64,000 nucleotides of DNA from Paenibacillus tundrae. Its GTDB lineage: Bacteria; Bacillota; Bacilli; Paenibacillales; Paenibacillaceae. The notes beneath the pieces are model-generated. The model did no database searches, was not told the DNA's origin, and worked only from the letters and a program-made list of their open reading frames with translations. The first letter of the stretch is position 1; each line of letters begins with the position of its first letter. Shown here one piece after another: positions 1 through 9,600 of this stretch. The DNA lies in the NCBI RefSeq assembly GCF_036884255.1, contig NZ_CP145605.1, positions 5,827,001 through 5,891,000 on the forward strand. Reading direction: 5' to 3'. A program made the position numbers and the translations under genes.

Positions 1-92
1 TGAACATCCAATTCTTTAGCGCAATATCCATAGATTGCATAAAAACCCATTTACAATTTAATAGCAACCTTGACTACAATTACTACAATTAC

Positions 93-125
93 AAAAAAAG
101 ACTACAGCCTAGGCTGTAATCTTTT
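93..125 (-). terminator. Intrinsic terminator of the small membrane protein gene
   Basis: On the minus strand a near-perfect hairpin centred on the self-complementary ACAGCCTAGGCTGT (10-bp stem with one G-U pair) is followed by seven T. It lies about 50 nt after the stop of the gene at 170-550. Confidence 0.8.
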
Positions 126-169
126 CTGCGGATCTATACACACCTAATTACTTCAGGTCACAACATTGT

Positions 170-550
170 TCACTGCTTAGATTCACGTAGGTCAATTAAG
201 CGAACCCCGTGCTTCTCCGTCTGTAGAGCACGTTCCATATCAGAGGGGACAGCAGACAGGTAAGATAGCTCCATACCTTGCCTGAGCATTAACTTCTCAA
301 TAATACGAACCGTCTCCGATTCCTTACGTTCAGCGACAACCGTCATCGTGAAGCTTTTTCCACGGTAGACCAATTCCCGGCAAAGTGCCCTTACAATACC
401 TTCAATCCGATGTTCCTGATTAGAAGGAATGAGCAGAATCTGCTCGAAGCCTTCGGATTCCGGACGGGATAGATGGCGCTGGTGTATCGCATGAACGGCC
501 ACTGCCGCCAGGAAGTATATGAGCAGAATCATAGTCAAATGAGCAACCAT
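170..550 (-). CDS. Small membrane-anchored protein of unknown function
   Basis: Product of 126 residues. The N-terminus is one hydrophobic helix (about residues 3-24, ILLIYFLAAVAVHA), followed by a soluble alpha/beta-looking domain of about 100 residues with no motif I recognise. I chose the ATG at 550 because AGGAGG lies 10 nt upstream; an in-frame start 33 nt further upstream has no ribosome site. It lies downstream of degSU in the same direction but is separated by 375 bp and has its own terminator, so it is probably a separate unit. The topology suggests a single-pass protein with a cytoplasmic or extracellular domain; the function is not known to me. Confidence 0.7.
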   Translation of the reverse strand: MVAHLTMILLIYFLAAVAVHAIHQRHLSRPESEGFEQILLIPSNQEHRIEGIVRALCRELVYRGKSFTMTVVAERKESETVRIIEKLMLRQGMELSYLSAVPSDMERALQTEKHGVRLIDLRESKQ

Positions 551-925
551 GGCAACTGCACCTCCTCGGAAGGTTATGCTCACCCATGGCGAACATCCCT
601 GTATACAGCAGTATATGCCGCATACTACGAAGGGTTACAATTGCATATATGAAGACTCACATCGCTCATCTCGCATATTCCAAGAAATTTTCTTGAACAA
701 CCTCTTATCCCCGATCGACGCTGGAGACAAAAGACTGGTCAGATCATTACTCATCCATGCTCAACGTTGAACAGATGTTCCGTGCACCTTTACTCTTTGC
801 TCATTTGCAGCAATAAAGTCTATTAACCCGCGAACTAATCCATTATTCGGAAGAGGCGCGAGTGAACAGTAATCTATATTCAACATTTATTTCATCATAC
901 ATAGGTACTTTTCATTTAATAATGA
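551..925. other. Spacer between degU and the small membrane protein
   Basis: No convincing gene. It holds a 15-nt palindrome, CAAGAAATTTTCTTG at 681-695, about 130 nt upstream of the gene at 170-550, which could be an operator. Its right flank (693-705) shares 13 nt with the end of the MITE-like element at 56406-56422. I saw no obvious terminator for degU. Confidence 0.4.
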
Positions 926-1648
926 TTAGAGCGTAACCCAACCATATTTGATCGAGTTGATAACAGCCTGTGTGCGGTCATCCACTTCCATCTTCTGCAG
1001 AATGCTGCTGACATGGTTTTTAACGGTTTTTTCACTGATGAACAAGAATTCACCGATCATTTTATTGCTCTTACCTTCGGCCATCAGACGCAATACTTCA
1101 GCCTCACGACGAGTCAATGGGTTATTATCGCCAGCGACAAATTTCACGCCTGCCTCTTTGGATGTTCCCTCACTCATCGCACCGGTTTCATTCAGATACG
1201 TCATACGACGCAATTGCATAATCAATTTCCCTGTTACTTTAGGGTGGATAAATGCATGTCCCTCATGAACAGAACGAATCGCATTAATTAGAGACTCTGC
1301 CTCCATATCCTTCAGCAAGTATCCGTTAGCTCCCTTACGAAGCGTTTCAAATACATAGCTCTCATCATCATGGATCGACAAAATAATAACTTTGACATCC
1401 GGGAACAGCTCACGCAATTTCTCTGTTGCCTCAACCCCGTTCTCGATTGGCATGTTAATATCCATCAAAACGATGTCTGGTTTCTCCTGATTGCAGAATT
1501 CGAGCACTTGAATCCCATCGCCACATTCCCCGATGACCTCAATGTCGTCCTCCATATTCAAAATGCGTTTAAGCCCTTCACGGAACAGCTGATGATCATC
1601 AGCCAAAAGAACTTTAATTGATGTTTTACCAGTATCACGGTTTTCCAT
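926..1648 (-). CDS. degU: Response regulator DegU
   Basis: NarL/FixJ-type response regulator of 240 residues. The receiver domain (about 11-130) carries the acidic pair LLADDHQ, the phosphoacceptor Asp63 in VLMDINMP, and the conserved Lys in YLLKD. The C-terminal LuxR-type helix-turn-helix (about 175-240) begins NPLTRREAEVLRLMAEGKSN. In Bacillus DegU controls exoenzymes, competence, motility and biofilm formation when phosphorylated by DegS. The start ATG has AAAGGAG 7-8 nt upstream. It begins 4 nt after the degS stop, so the two are co-transcribed and probably translationally coupled. Confidence 0.95.
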   Translation of the reverse strand: MENRDTGKTSIKVLLADDHQLFREGLKRILNMEDDIEVIGECGDGIQVLEFCNQEKPDIVLMDINMPIENGVEATEKLRELFPDVKVIILSIHDDESYVFETLRKGANGYLLKDMEAESLINAIRSVHEGHAFIHPKVTGKLIMQLRRMTYLNETGAMSEGTSKEAGVKFVAGDNNPLTRREAEVLRLMAEGKSNKMIGEFLFISEKTVKNHVSSILQKMEVDDRTQAVINSIKYGWVTL

Positions 1649-1652
1649 CCTG

Positions 1653-2813
1653 CTACTCCTTTCCCTTATCCACGTTTGTCGGGATATGAATCACGATTTT
1701 GGTTCCTTGATTTTCGCCCGATTCGATCTCTATTCTTCCTTCTAACAGTTCAACCCGCTCTCTCATCCCAATCAGACCGAAGTGGGTATGATCCTTGCTT
1801 TTCTGTGCAAGAAGCTCCGGTTTGAACCCAAGCCCATTGTCTTGAACGACAATTTTGACGAGCTGAGCCTGGTATGTAATTTCCACTACAACATAAGTGG
1901 GATAAGCATGCTTGGCCGCATTGGACAGCCCCTCCTGCACGAGACGATAGATCGCAGCCTCCATAGCAGAAGATAAACGGTGTTCCTTGCCTCTGGTTTC
2001 AAAAAGCGCGCGGATTTTTGTTTTTACTTCAAAATCCTGCACGTACTTGCGAAGCGTTGGAATTAATCCCAGGTCATCCAGTGCCATTGGACGCAGATTG
2101 AAGATTACTTTTCTCATTTCTTCAAGACTGGAACGAACCTGACCCTTCAAATCTACTATTTCGGCCTGAACCATCTTAAAATCCTGCTTAATGAGCATTC
2201 TTTCTACAATTTCCGTCCTAAGCACTAGATTAGCAAGCATCTGCGCAGGCCCGTCATGAATCTCACGTGCAATACGTTTCCGCTCTTCTTCCTGGGCCAA
2301 AATTATTTTCAAACCAATCATTTGTCGATTCTTGGCAGATTCGATAATCCGGGTCACTTGACCTAGTTCACCTGACAGATACTCCAAGACAACACCCATT
2401 TGGGAACCGATGGTCTCGGCTCGCTCTACGGAAGCCTCAACATTTTTGGCACGCTTCTGCAGATCATCCCGGCGGGCTTTGAGATACATTTCCTTCTCAC
2501 GATAAATCATCAGATCCAGCTGCAACTGTGTCGCTTTCTCATACGCCTGCTTGATATCATGCTCGGAATAACGCACGAAGTCACGACTCACCTCGGTAAG
2601 CCGAATCCGGGAGCGGCGGTAATTCAGCTCCAATTGATCTACTTTCTCGATCGTTTCCGCCGCTTCCTTCAGAACAGACTTCAGCTCTTCATTGAGGGTC
2701 TTGAGCTCCTCACGCGTCGAGTCCATGATTTCGAACATTTGATATTTGCTGTTTTCCATGACTTGTATGGCGTTTTTTATGACGCGGTCTATGGCATCGG
2801 CTTGTAAATCCAC
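1653..2813 (-). CDS. degS: Sensor histidine kinase DegS
   Basis: Cytoplasmic histidine kinase of 386 residues that phosphorylates DegU. A long coiled-coil sensor region (about 1-165) precedes the HisKA_3 dimerisation domain with phosphoacceptor His186 in AREIHDGPAQ. The HATPase domain shows the N box (NAAKHAYP), the G1 box (VVQDNGLGF) and the GLIGMRERVELL segment. There is no transmembrane helix, as usual for DegS. The start is a GTG at 2813 preceded by ATGGAG; no better start is visible. It is directly upstream of degU. Confidence 0.95.
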   Translation of the reverse strand: MDLQADAIDRVIKNAIQVMENSKYQMFEIMDSTREELKTLNEELKSVLKEAAETIEKVDQLELNYRRSRIRLTEVSRDFVRYSEHDIKQAYEKATQLQLDLMIYREKEMYLKARRDDLQKRAKNVEASVERAETIGSQMGVVLEYLSGELGQVTRIIESAKNRQMIGLKIILAQEEERKRIAREIHDGPAQMLANLVLRTEIVERMLIKQDFKMVQAEIVDLKGQVRSSLEEMRKVIFNLRPMALDDLGLIPTLRKYVQDFEVKTKIRALFETRGKEHRLSSAMEAAIYRLVQEGLSNAAKHAYPTYVVVEITYQAQLVKIVVQDNGLGFKPELLAQKSKDHTHFGLIGMRERVELLEGRIEIESGENQGTKIVIHIPTNVDKGKE

Positions 2814-2849
2814 GTTTGTTCGACTCCATTTCTATCGTTTCCGGTATAT

Positions 2850-2877
2850 ATCATACCATATCACGATGAGATGGTAA
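2850..2877 (-). promoter_or_regulatory. Candidate degSU promoter
   Basis: TTACCA-16-TATGAT on the minus strand, overlapping the stop codon of the upstream gene. The -10 is good and the -35 is weak. The gap is only 47 bp, so degSU may also be read through from upstream. Confidence 0.3.
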
Positions 2878-5584
2878 CGGTCTTCGTTTTCTGTTCCCAT
2901 TTTACAGTCAATCCAAGTTGCTCGGAAACGAGACGAAGAGGGACCAAAGTCCTACCCCCTGATACATACGGAGCTACAGTTGCACTCTGTCTTTTACCAT
3001 TAATAATGAATTCTTTCTGACCAACCACCAGATCAATCAACTTTCCACCACGCAAAACGGTAATGCGTTGATTTTTGCTATCCCAGCTCGCCTGTCCGCC
3101 AAATGCATCCAGTACATGCTTAATTGGCACATACGTTGTTCCATTTTTCAATACAGGTGCCGCATCGATCGCTTTCTTCGTTCCGTTAACGGTCATCGAC
3201 TTCTGTCCAAGCACTAAGGAAGCTGTGCCAGTCGGCAGTCCAACCTCGCTTGATTTAGATGGCATCGTGAAGGCAATATTGTCAAAAGCAACCTTACCTG
3301 TCATCGCACGCTCGTCCTGACCTTCTTCCACATTAACCACGTACACTCGCTTCAGCTTCGCTGGGTAAGCAATATTCAGACCGTTCAGATCGACATTCAC
3401 TTTCTTCCAACCTGTCCAATCAATTGCCTTCGCAAGATCAGCGTAGACGGTTTTGCCATTCGCATCAGTGAACTCTGCACGGAGCCAGTTCAAGCTCTTA
3501 TCGCCCATTACATCTAGGGACATGGAGGTTGCCGCCGCAGATACTTCTCTACCGACTGTACCGTTGAGTTGTGCATAAGCATACATTTTACCTGTTCCTG
3601 CGGTCATATCATAGCCCAGTTCAAGCACCTTGGAACCTGACTTCTCGCCTGTTCCATTCACAACGATCGCTAAACCAGTCACACCTGCTGCATTCGTAGT
3701 GAAGTTAATAGGATAATTCACGTTTTCAAAATTCTCCCACATCGTCTCACTCGCAGCCGCAGAGAGAACGACAACTGTGCTATAGCCATCATAACGACCG
3801 ATCGCATAACCCACCTGTGCTCCCGAATTGACCGAAGATACCGTCAACTGATCTCCTGCTACCTTACCTTTGAATCCGATAAATTCCCAAGTCAGTGAAT
3901 CTGCCGGAACCGTTACGCTCTGTCCGTCTTTCGTCTGTGCGGTAACCGGGATAGATATCGTTGATCCTGCTTTCAGTGAACCAAGCCCTGATCCAGCCTT
4001 CAAGGAAGCAAGTTCGTTTCCACCGAGCACTGTGACCTTAATAGAAGAGGAAGCACCATTGCTTGATGCGGTCAAGGTGGCTGTTCCCGGCTTCACGCCT
4101 TTGATCACACCATTACTCACACTAACAATGCCGTTATTGCTCGACTTCCATGAGAAGTTAAGATCGCCTGTTGCGATTGGATTGTAGTACGTGTCATAAC
4201 CTTTGGACGTATACGTTCCTTGCTGACCCACTAACAATGTTTTGCTACCGCTAATCGCGAAGCCTTTCAGTTTACCTTCTGGAGCTGTGGAGAATACCCC
4301 CAGTGTATTAACGACCTGGCGTTGCTCCGTACCATACTCTGTGTTGAAGGTAAGACCTGCAGACTGCTCTCCTAATGGACGGGTTACCATTGTGGTTGAT
4401 CCACCGCCGTCCAGATTCATGCCTTTCCATACTCCCACACTGGTCATGAAGGATTGTAGTTCGTTTAGCGACATACCGCTACTGTTACTGTTTTTCTCTG
4501 CAGCAATAATGTACACGTAACGACCATCCTGCGAGTATCCCACTGCTGTTCTTGCGCGAATACCACCGATACCGGATGAGGCAATATTACGTGAAAACGC
4601 TGCCGCTTTGCCCCCATTCACCAGAATGGTGTGTCCGCCAATCATCATATCCAGATTACTCGGATCAACCGTCTGGCCTGTCGTTTTGGCTTTTAACTTG
4701 TAATCCGCCGTGAGTGGCTGTCCAACAGACAGATGACTCATGATCCACGTTGCCGCCGTTCCATGAGCACGCAAAATGTACCCATCTGCTGGCACCTTCA
4801 TGTTCAGTGCTTTTTTATCCGATATTTGGGTGATTACGCCGTTCTGTACGAGCACCTCAGTTGGTGTGGTGGAAGGGTCGTTTGGACGTTTATCCGAAAT
4901 CCAGGCTGGTGTATAAATATACATGGAGTTCGCATGACTGTATTTCACCGCGCCGGATTCAACTGTATAATCCTCTTTATTTATCCCACGCAGAGCGAAG
5001 GTTGAACCATCACTTGCTTTTACCGAGCCATCAAAAGAATATTCATCAATCATCGGCTTGCCATCTTTGGTTACCGTGAGAGCATACATGCCTGACAGTT
5101 CAGAAGGAGTAGAGATCAGAACGCCATCCGATACTTGTCCACCAATGGGTGCCAGCTCTCCTGATACGTTGAAATAATCGCCATTTACCGCGGCAACTGC
5201 TTCATTTTCCTTCGCCATGCCACCTGTGCTCTGTTTCGTGTTCAGCGTACCGCCTTTACCTGTCATCACATCTAGCTTCACATACGGATTCTGTAGATCC
5301 ACTTGGATAACGTCGGCCAGGACATTCACCTTAGAGCCCGAGCGTGTCGTTGTATATCTGTATTTCATTAGCTTCGCACCGGAAGTGAGAATCTCTTCTC
5401 CCAGCTTCGTTGTATTTGTAGATGCCGCTGCAGCCACGGATTGCCATGAGGTTCCAGACAAGACCTGTTGTCCTACATCCATAACCGGTGCAATCCAGAT
5501 TACGCCTGCCAGCGTCACGATCATCCATTTTTTCGCCTTACTACCCTTAACGTCTACCAGCTGTTTCTCGTGTTTCCCCAGCAT
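2861..5584 (-). CDS. Secreted phosphodiester glycosidase (NAGPA-type) with Ig-like and stalk domains
   Basis: Product of 907 residues. A membrane/signal segment (about 20-40) leads to a NAGPA-type phosphodiester glycosidase domain (about 85-425), recognised from AAVNGDYFNV, GIGGIRARTAVGY and GMNLDGGGSTTMV near residue 390. A bacterial Ig-like Big_2 domain (about 430-520) and a beta-rich region (about 600-765) follow. The C-terminus has two copper amine oxidase N-terminal-like 'stalk' repeats (about 785-907, TYVPIKHVLDAFGG and TLVPLRLVSEQLG). Proteins of this type act on cell-surface glycans or exopolysaccharide; the substrate cannot be told from sequence. The ATG has GGGAGAG 11 nt upstream. 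The gene ends 47 bp before degS. Confidence 0.8.
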   Translation of the reverse strand: MLGKHEKQLVDVKGSKAKKWMIVTLAGVIWIAPVMDVGQQVLSGTSWQSVAAAASTNTTKLGEEILTSGAKLMKYRYTTTRSGSKVNVLADVIQVDLQNPYVKLDVMTGKGGTLNTKQSTGGMAKENEAVAAVNGDYFNVSGELAPIGGQVSDGVLISTPSELSGMYALTVTKDGKPMIDEYSFDGSVKASDGSTFALRGINKEDYTVESGAVKYSHANSMYIYTPAWISDKRPNDPSTTPTEVLVQNGVITQISDKKALNMKVPADGYILRAHGTAATWIMSHLSVGQPLTADYKLKAKTTGQTVDPSNLDMMIGGHTILVNGGKAAAFSRNIASSGIGGIRARTAVGYSQDGRYVYIIAAEKNSNSSGMSLNELQSFMTSVGVWKGMNLDGGGSTTMVTRPLGEQSAGLTFNTEYGTEQRQVVNTLGVFSTAPEGKLKGFAISGSKTLLVGQQGTYTSKGYDTYYNPIATGDLNFSWKSSNNGIVSVSNGVIKGVKPGTATLTASSNGASSSIKVTVLGGNELASLKAGSGLGSLKAGSTISIPVTAQTKDGQSVTVPADSLTWEFIGFKGKVAGDQLTVSSVNSGAQVGYAIGRYDGYSTVVVLSAAASETMWENFENVNYPINFTTNAAGVTGLAIVVNGTGEKSGSKVLELGYDMTAGTGKMYAYAQLNGTVGREVSAAATSMSLDVMGDKSLNWLRAEFTDANGKTVYADLAKAIDWTGWKKVNVDLNGLNIAYPAKLKRVYVVNVEEGQDERAMTGKVAFDNIAFTMPSKSSEVGLPTGTASLVLGQKSMTVNGTKKAIDAAPVLKNGTTYVPIKHVLDAFGGQASWDSKNQRITVLRGGKLIDLVVGQKEFIINGKRQSATVAPYVSGGRTLVPLRLVSEQLGLTVKWEQKTKTVTISS

Positions 5585-5684
5585 GTTCGAAACGTCTCTC
5601 CCATCTTGTATATCAATCTTAGAGATTGCACCTCTCTACCACTATGCAGAAAAAGGCTAGATCTCTAGCATACTCTTCTATTAA

Positions 5685-5711
5685 TAGACTTCTATTTCAG
5701 GAAAAAGTTAC
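5685..5711 (-). promoter_or_regulatory. ECF-sigma-like promoter candidate
   Basis: GTAAC-16-AGTCTA on the minus strand, upstream of the stalk-domain protein gene. The GTAACTTT -35 block also precedes the secreted-protein genes starting at 16863 and 18210, and it resembles ECF-type -35 elements of the SigX class. It is a candidate only. Confidence 0.35.
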
Positions 5712-5746
5712 GCCCATCATCAAGATTGAGGGTTATATTGGAATTC

Positions 5747-5783
5747 AAAAAAGCTGCCGCCTGTGAATTACAGACAGCAGCTT
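5747..5783 (-). terminator. Strong intrinsic terminator
   Basis: 14-bp stem (two G-U pairs) with a 5-nt loop, followed by six T on the minus strand. It ends transcription from the orphan gene at 6011-6472 before the stalk-protein promoter. The rest of the spacer 5585-6010 shows no gene. Confidence 0.85.
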
Positions 5784-6010
5784 CAACGAATTGCTTAGAT
5801 TTCTTTTAGAATGTACTTTATAATGGCACACATAAAGATACCTTAAGGCTTGTTTTGTTCTATTTAGATATCCTTACATAGTCATCTAAATCCTCTTTAC
5901 ATTCCATTTTTTCAATTCAAGAGTATCCACCTAATCCCGCCTTTAATTAATTGTAAAGGAATTTGTTTAGATACATTCTGTGTGCTCAATTCGTCCAACA
6001 ATTCAACATG

Positions 6011-6472
6011 CTATGTTTTTATATTTGATTCCTTGAAATAGCACTTTATCTTAGGTAATACGCTATCTCTAAAGTCTGTTTTCTGATCATAGACACATAG
6101 AACTGGTGAATCGTCATCTTCGATCATAAACATTAAATAATCAAACTGAGCCAAAGCTGCATCTTTAGGTAATATGATACATCTAAAGAAATTGTCAATC
6201 TGCATAGCACGCTTAATTTCAACTTCAGTTTTAGTTCTATACCAAACGATATTGTTAACATAGCCCAGATTTTCTCCAGGAAAAATCCATTCATCGCTCA
6301 CAATCATTTGATTCGTATTGATGAAATGCTTGTTTCCTTCTGATTCTTCTTCTAAATTGCTTTCAATATACGCGAATAAAACTTCATTATTTTCTGTGCA
6401 ACAATTAAAAATCATGGATGAAGCGTCGTCATAATCAACTTTATGAAAGTTTTTGAAATAAATATAGCTCAA
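6011..6472 (-). CDS. Orphan protein of unknown function
   Basis: Product of 153 residues, soluble, acidic, with no signal peptide and no motif I recognise. I chose the TTG start at 6472 because AGGAGG lies 6 nt upstream. The longer frame back to a GTG at 6514 would start inside the terminator stem of the neighbouring SLH gene and has no ribosome site. The gene is richer in A+T than its neighbours and sits alone between two terminators, which fits an acquired or strain-specific gene. No promoter is evident, so it may be expressed by leak-through of the upstream terminator. Confidence 0.6.
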   Translation of the reverse strand: MSYIYFKNFHKVDYDDASSMIFNCCTENNEVLFAYIESNLEEESEGNKHFINTNQMIVSDEWIFPGENLGYVNNIVWYRTKTEVEIKRAMQIDNFFRCIILPKDAALAQFDYLMFMIEDDDSPVLCVYDQKTDFRDSVLPKIKCYFKESNIKT

Positions 6473-6503
6473 TATGCCCCTCCTAAGTATCCTATTTTCA
6501 AGT

Positions 6504-6543
6504 AAAAAGAACACCTCAAGAAATGTGTTTTCTTGAAGTGTTC
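6504..6543 (-). terminator. Intrinsic terminator of the 6615-10436 SLH gene
   Basis: 15-bp stem (one G-U pair) with a 5-nt loop and a T-rich tail on the minus strand, about 70 nt after the stop codon. Its tail runs into the leader of the orphan gene at 6011-6472. Confidence 0.85.
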
Positions 6544-6614
6544 CTATTAATTACTCACCTTTAACCCCAACTCTGGATGAGTAACATTGTTGTTAATACG
6601 TTAATCTATACCTT

Positions 6615-9600
6615 TTATAAATACCCTAACTTATCCAATACACGCTTCAACATTACTGCTGCTTGTGCACGCGTCGCATTGCCTTGGGGCTCGAATGTTC
6701 TCGAAGTCATCCCTTGAATGATTCCCTCCTGCACCGCTTTGGCAACAGAATCCTTGGATTGGATTTTCTTGTTGTCATTGAACTTCGATAAAATAGACGT
6801 CGATGAAGAGTTCAGCACCGTCTGCTGGCCTCCGTAATTCAAGGCACGAACCATCATGATGGCCATCTGTTCACGAGTAATTGGACGATCTGGCTTGAAC
6901 GTACCATCGGTATTACCTGTAATAATTCCTGCTTCAGCAGCAGCACCGATATAGGCACTTGTGATACTTCCACTACGAACGTCAGGAAAACGACTTGCAG
7001 CGTTTGGTTCTCCGCTTAATCCTAGTCCTCTAGCAACTAATTCAGCGAACTCTGCACGTGAAATGTTCTCATTTGGACGGTAGTAGGAACCATTGGGTGC
7101 ACTAATAATCCATTTAGCTGAAAGTTCCTTAATGACCTCACTTGCCCAGTGTGAAGCTGTATCCGGATAACTCACAACGTTATTAATTGGAACGATCTCC
7201 TGGTTGCCGCTTAGTTGTCCTTGAATCACTACTCCACTAGCAATATTTTTGAAGGAGCTAGGCACATTTGAAAGTTTAAACGTCACTGGATCAACAAAGG
7301 CAAATCCAGACGTTAAGCTAGGCGTGTTAGCAGCCAGCTGCATCGCCAATTGGCTTTTAACTTTTTGCTCTACACGCTGATTATTCGTTCCACTACTAGC
7401 AAATGCATAGACATCTGTAGAGTTAGCTAGCTTCTGCGCTCTTGCGCTTGCAATCAAACCTTCCATTGTTCCCGATGAAGTAACAGGAACCGTTTCTAAT
7501 TGAATATAGAAGGATGGAGCCGCTGCGCCTGTGGCTGCGCTTGTGTTAATCGGTGTAATTACTGTAGAAGCCCCAATCGTCCCCAGGCTCCGGCTCATTG
7601 CTGCCAGATCCAGATTAGCTAGTGGCACCGTCCAGAGACGATCACCATATTTTACACCAATCGTACCTGTACGATAGCTTGTAGCCACCTGTGTCAGTGC
7701 ATTCAATGGGAATCCAACGAACGCAGAGGACTCACTATCTGGAATCTCAAACACAATCGGTTGATTCAATTTCCCTGAAGCAGAAGCATATTCAAAGGAC
7801 TGAATCAATTTCGTTCCATCCACATTGAACTGTCGCGTAGAGCGGTTAAAATGAGACATCGCAGGTACAGCAGAGGCTGTATTGTTATTCATTACAAGTA
7901 ACGGCTGACCATAGTTTGATGTATCCATTTCCGTCACCCAAACCGGACGGCTTCCCGTCTGATTGTTATTGACGTTAGTATTGGTCGTCTGTTGCAATGT
8001 AAGCGGCCCAAACGCCGGTACAGTTACACTAGATGCATCCCGGATTGGGACAGCTCCAGGTACATAACTTACCGTTCCCGTCTGTGTAGTTGTGGTTGAT
8101 CCTGTCCCAATAGTTGACGTATCTAATTTCAATGTCACCACCGAGCCAGTAGCTGTAGCTGATAATATCGTTGCAGTTGAACTATTCACTACTACACTGA
8201 ACTGAGGCAATGTTAATGCCGCCTCTGCTTGGATTGCATCACGGAAGTTAATCTGAACCGTGTCTCCCTGAATCGTAGCTGACAGGATTTTGCCGTTACC
8301 GTACGTATATGTGACTGGCGTGAGATTCAGATATCCTGCAGGGTTATTATTCAAATCCGTTAAGCGTAATGAACCAGGTACATAAGATAATGAAATATTT
8401 TGAGTTTCCTTCACAGCCGAAGCCAGTGTCAACGTAACCAGATCATCCTCGATCACCGAATCATTAACGTAGACCGGCTTGCCATCGACTAGAACAGAAT
8501 ACTGGCTATTCGCTGGTTTGTTCGTTGTACTCAATGGTTCATTGTAACGAATCCATAATTTGTTACCACTGACCTCTGCACTCTTGAACTCAGGTGGTTT
8601 GGTATCAATCGAGTTACGGACATAGAAACCGCTGAAGCCAGCAAGAGCTTGTCCACGTGTATCTTTTACAGGCCATGCGCCTGGTGTGTATGCCACACGA
8701 ACCACTTCACCATCCGTAATAGAACGACTGAGATTCAAGGTTACAACTGAACTTCCGTTAATAGAGATGCTATTGATGCCTACATTAGACTGATCTGCTG
8801 TTACACTGAATTGTCTCGCTGCATCACTTGAAGTAATATACACCGTCTCAGGGTAATACAACGTAATGGTACTATAGTATGCATTTCCTTCACGCGGCTT
8901 AGACATAACGGAGTCTAACCCGTTCTCTACATCTCGAGCGCCAAATGCAGGGGCAGCATTAGAAGACTGGTCGGTCACGCGATTGCCAGTTGTGCCAGGG
9001 GCATAAGCAATCCGTACAACCTGTCCTACTGCTACTCCCGTGCCCAGTACAACATACACACTGTCACCTGAGATGTACGTGGTGCTGACACTCCGATTTT
9101 CTCCGTTCACCGTAACCGTATAGCTACTGCTTAATGGGCTGGTGCTGCTAAGCCACTTGTCATACGTAAGACGAATCGTTGAATTGTCGTGCATCTTAGA
9201 CGTTTTCAGCACAGGTGCTGTTGTATCTCTGCTTATTGTTTTGAATGCCCATGAGGTTGATCCATTCAGGCCGGCAAACGTATTGCCTGCTTGATCACGG
9301 AACGTATTGGCAGGAATATCAACAACATAATTCGTATTATTCTCCAACGTGCTGGTTGGGGTAACAATCAGTTGTCTGTTGTTCGAACTAAAGGTCGTTG
9401 TTGATGCAACCGTTGTTCCATTTGCCTTTTTAAGCGTGATCTGTCCTCGATACGTAGGATCAAGTTCCTTGCTAAACGTAGCCGTTAGTGTACTGTTTAG
9501 TGCCGCATTAGTTGTTCCATTCGTAGGAGACAAACTAGTCACCGTTAATGCAGTTGGATCAGATTGCACAGTGAATCCCCAATCCATACCACTGATCGCG

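Noticed and set aside
6473..6514. GTG start at 6514 for the orphan gene
   Set aside because: It lies in the terminator stem of the upstream gene and has no ribosome site; the TTG at 6472 has AGGAGG at proper distance.
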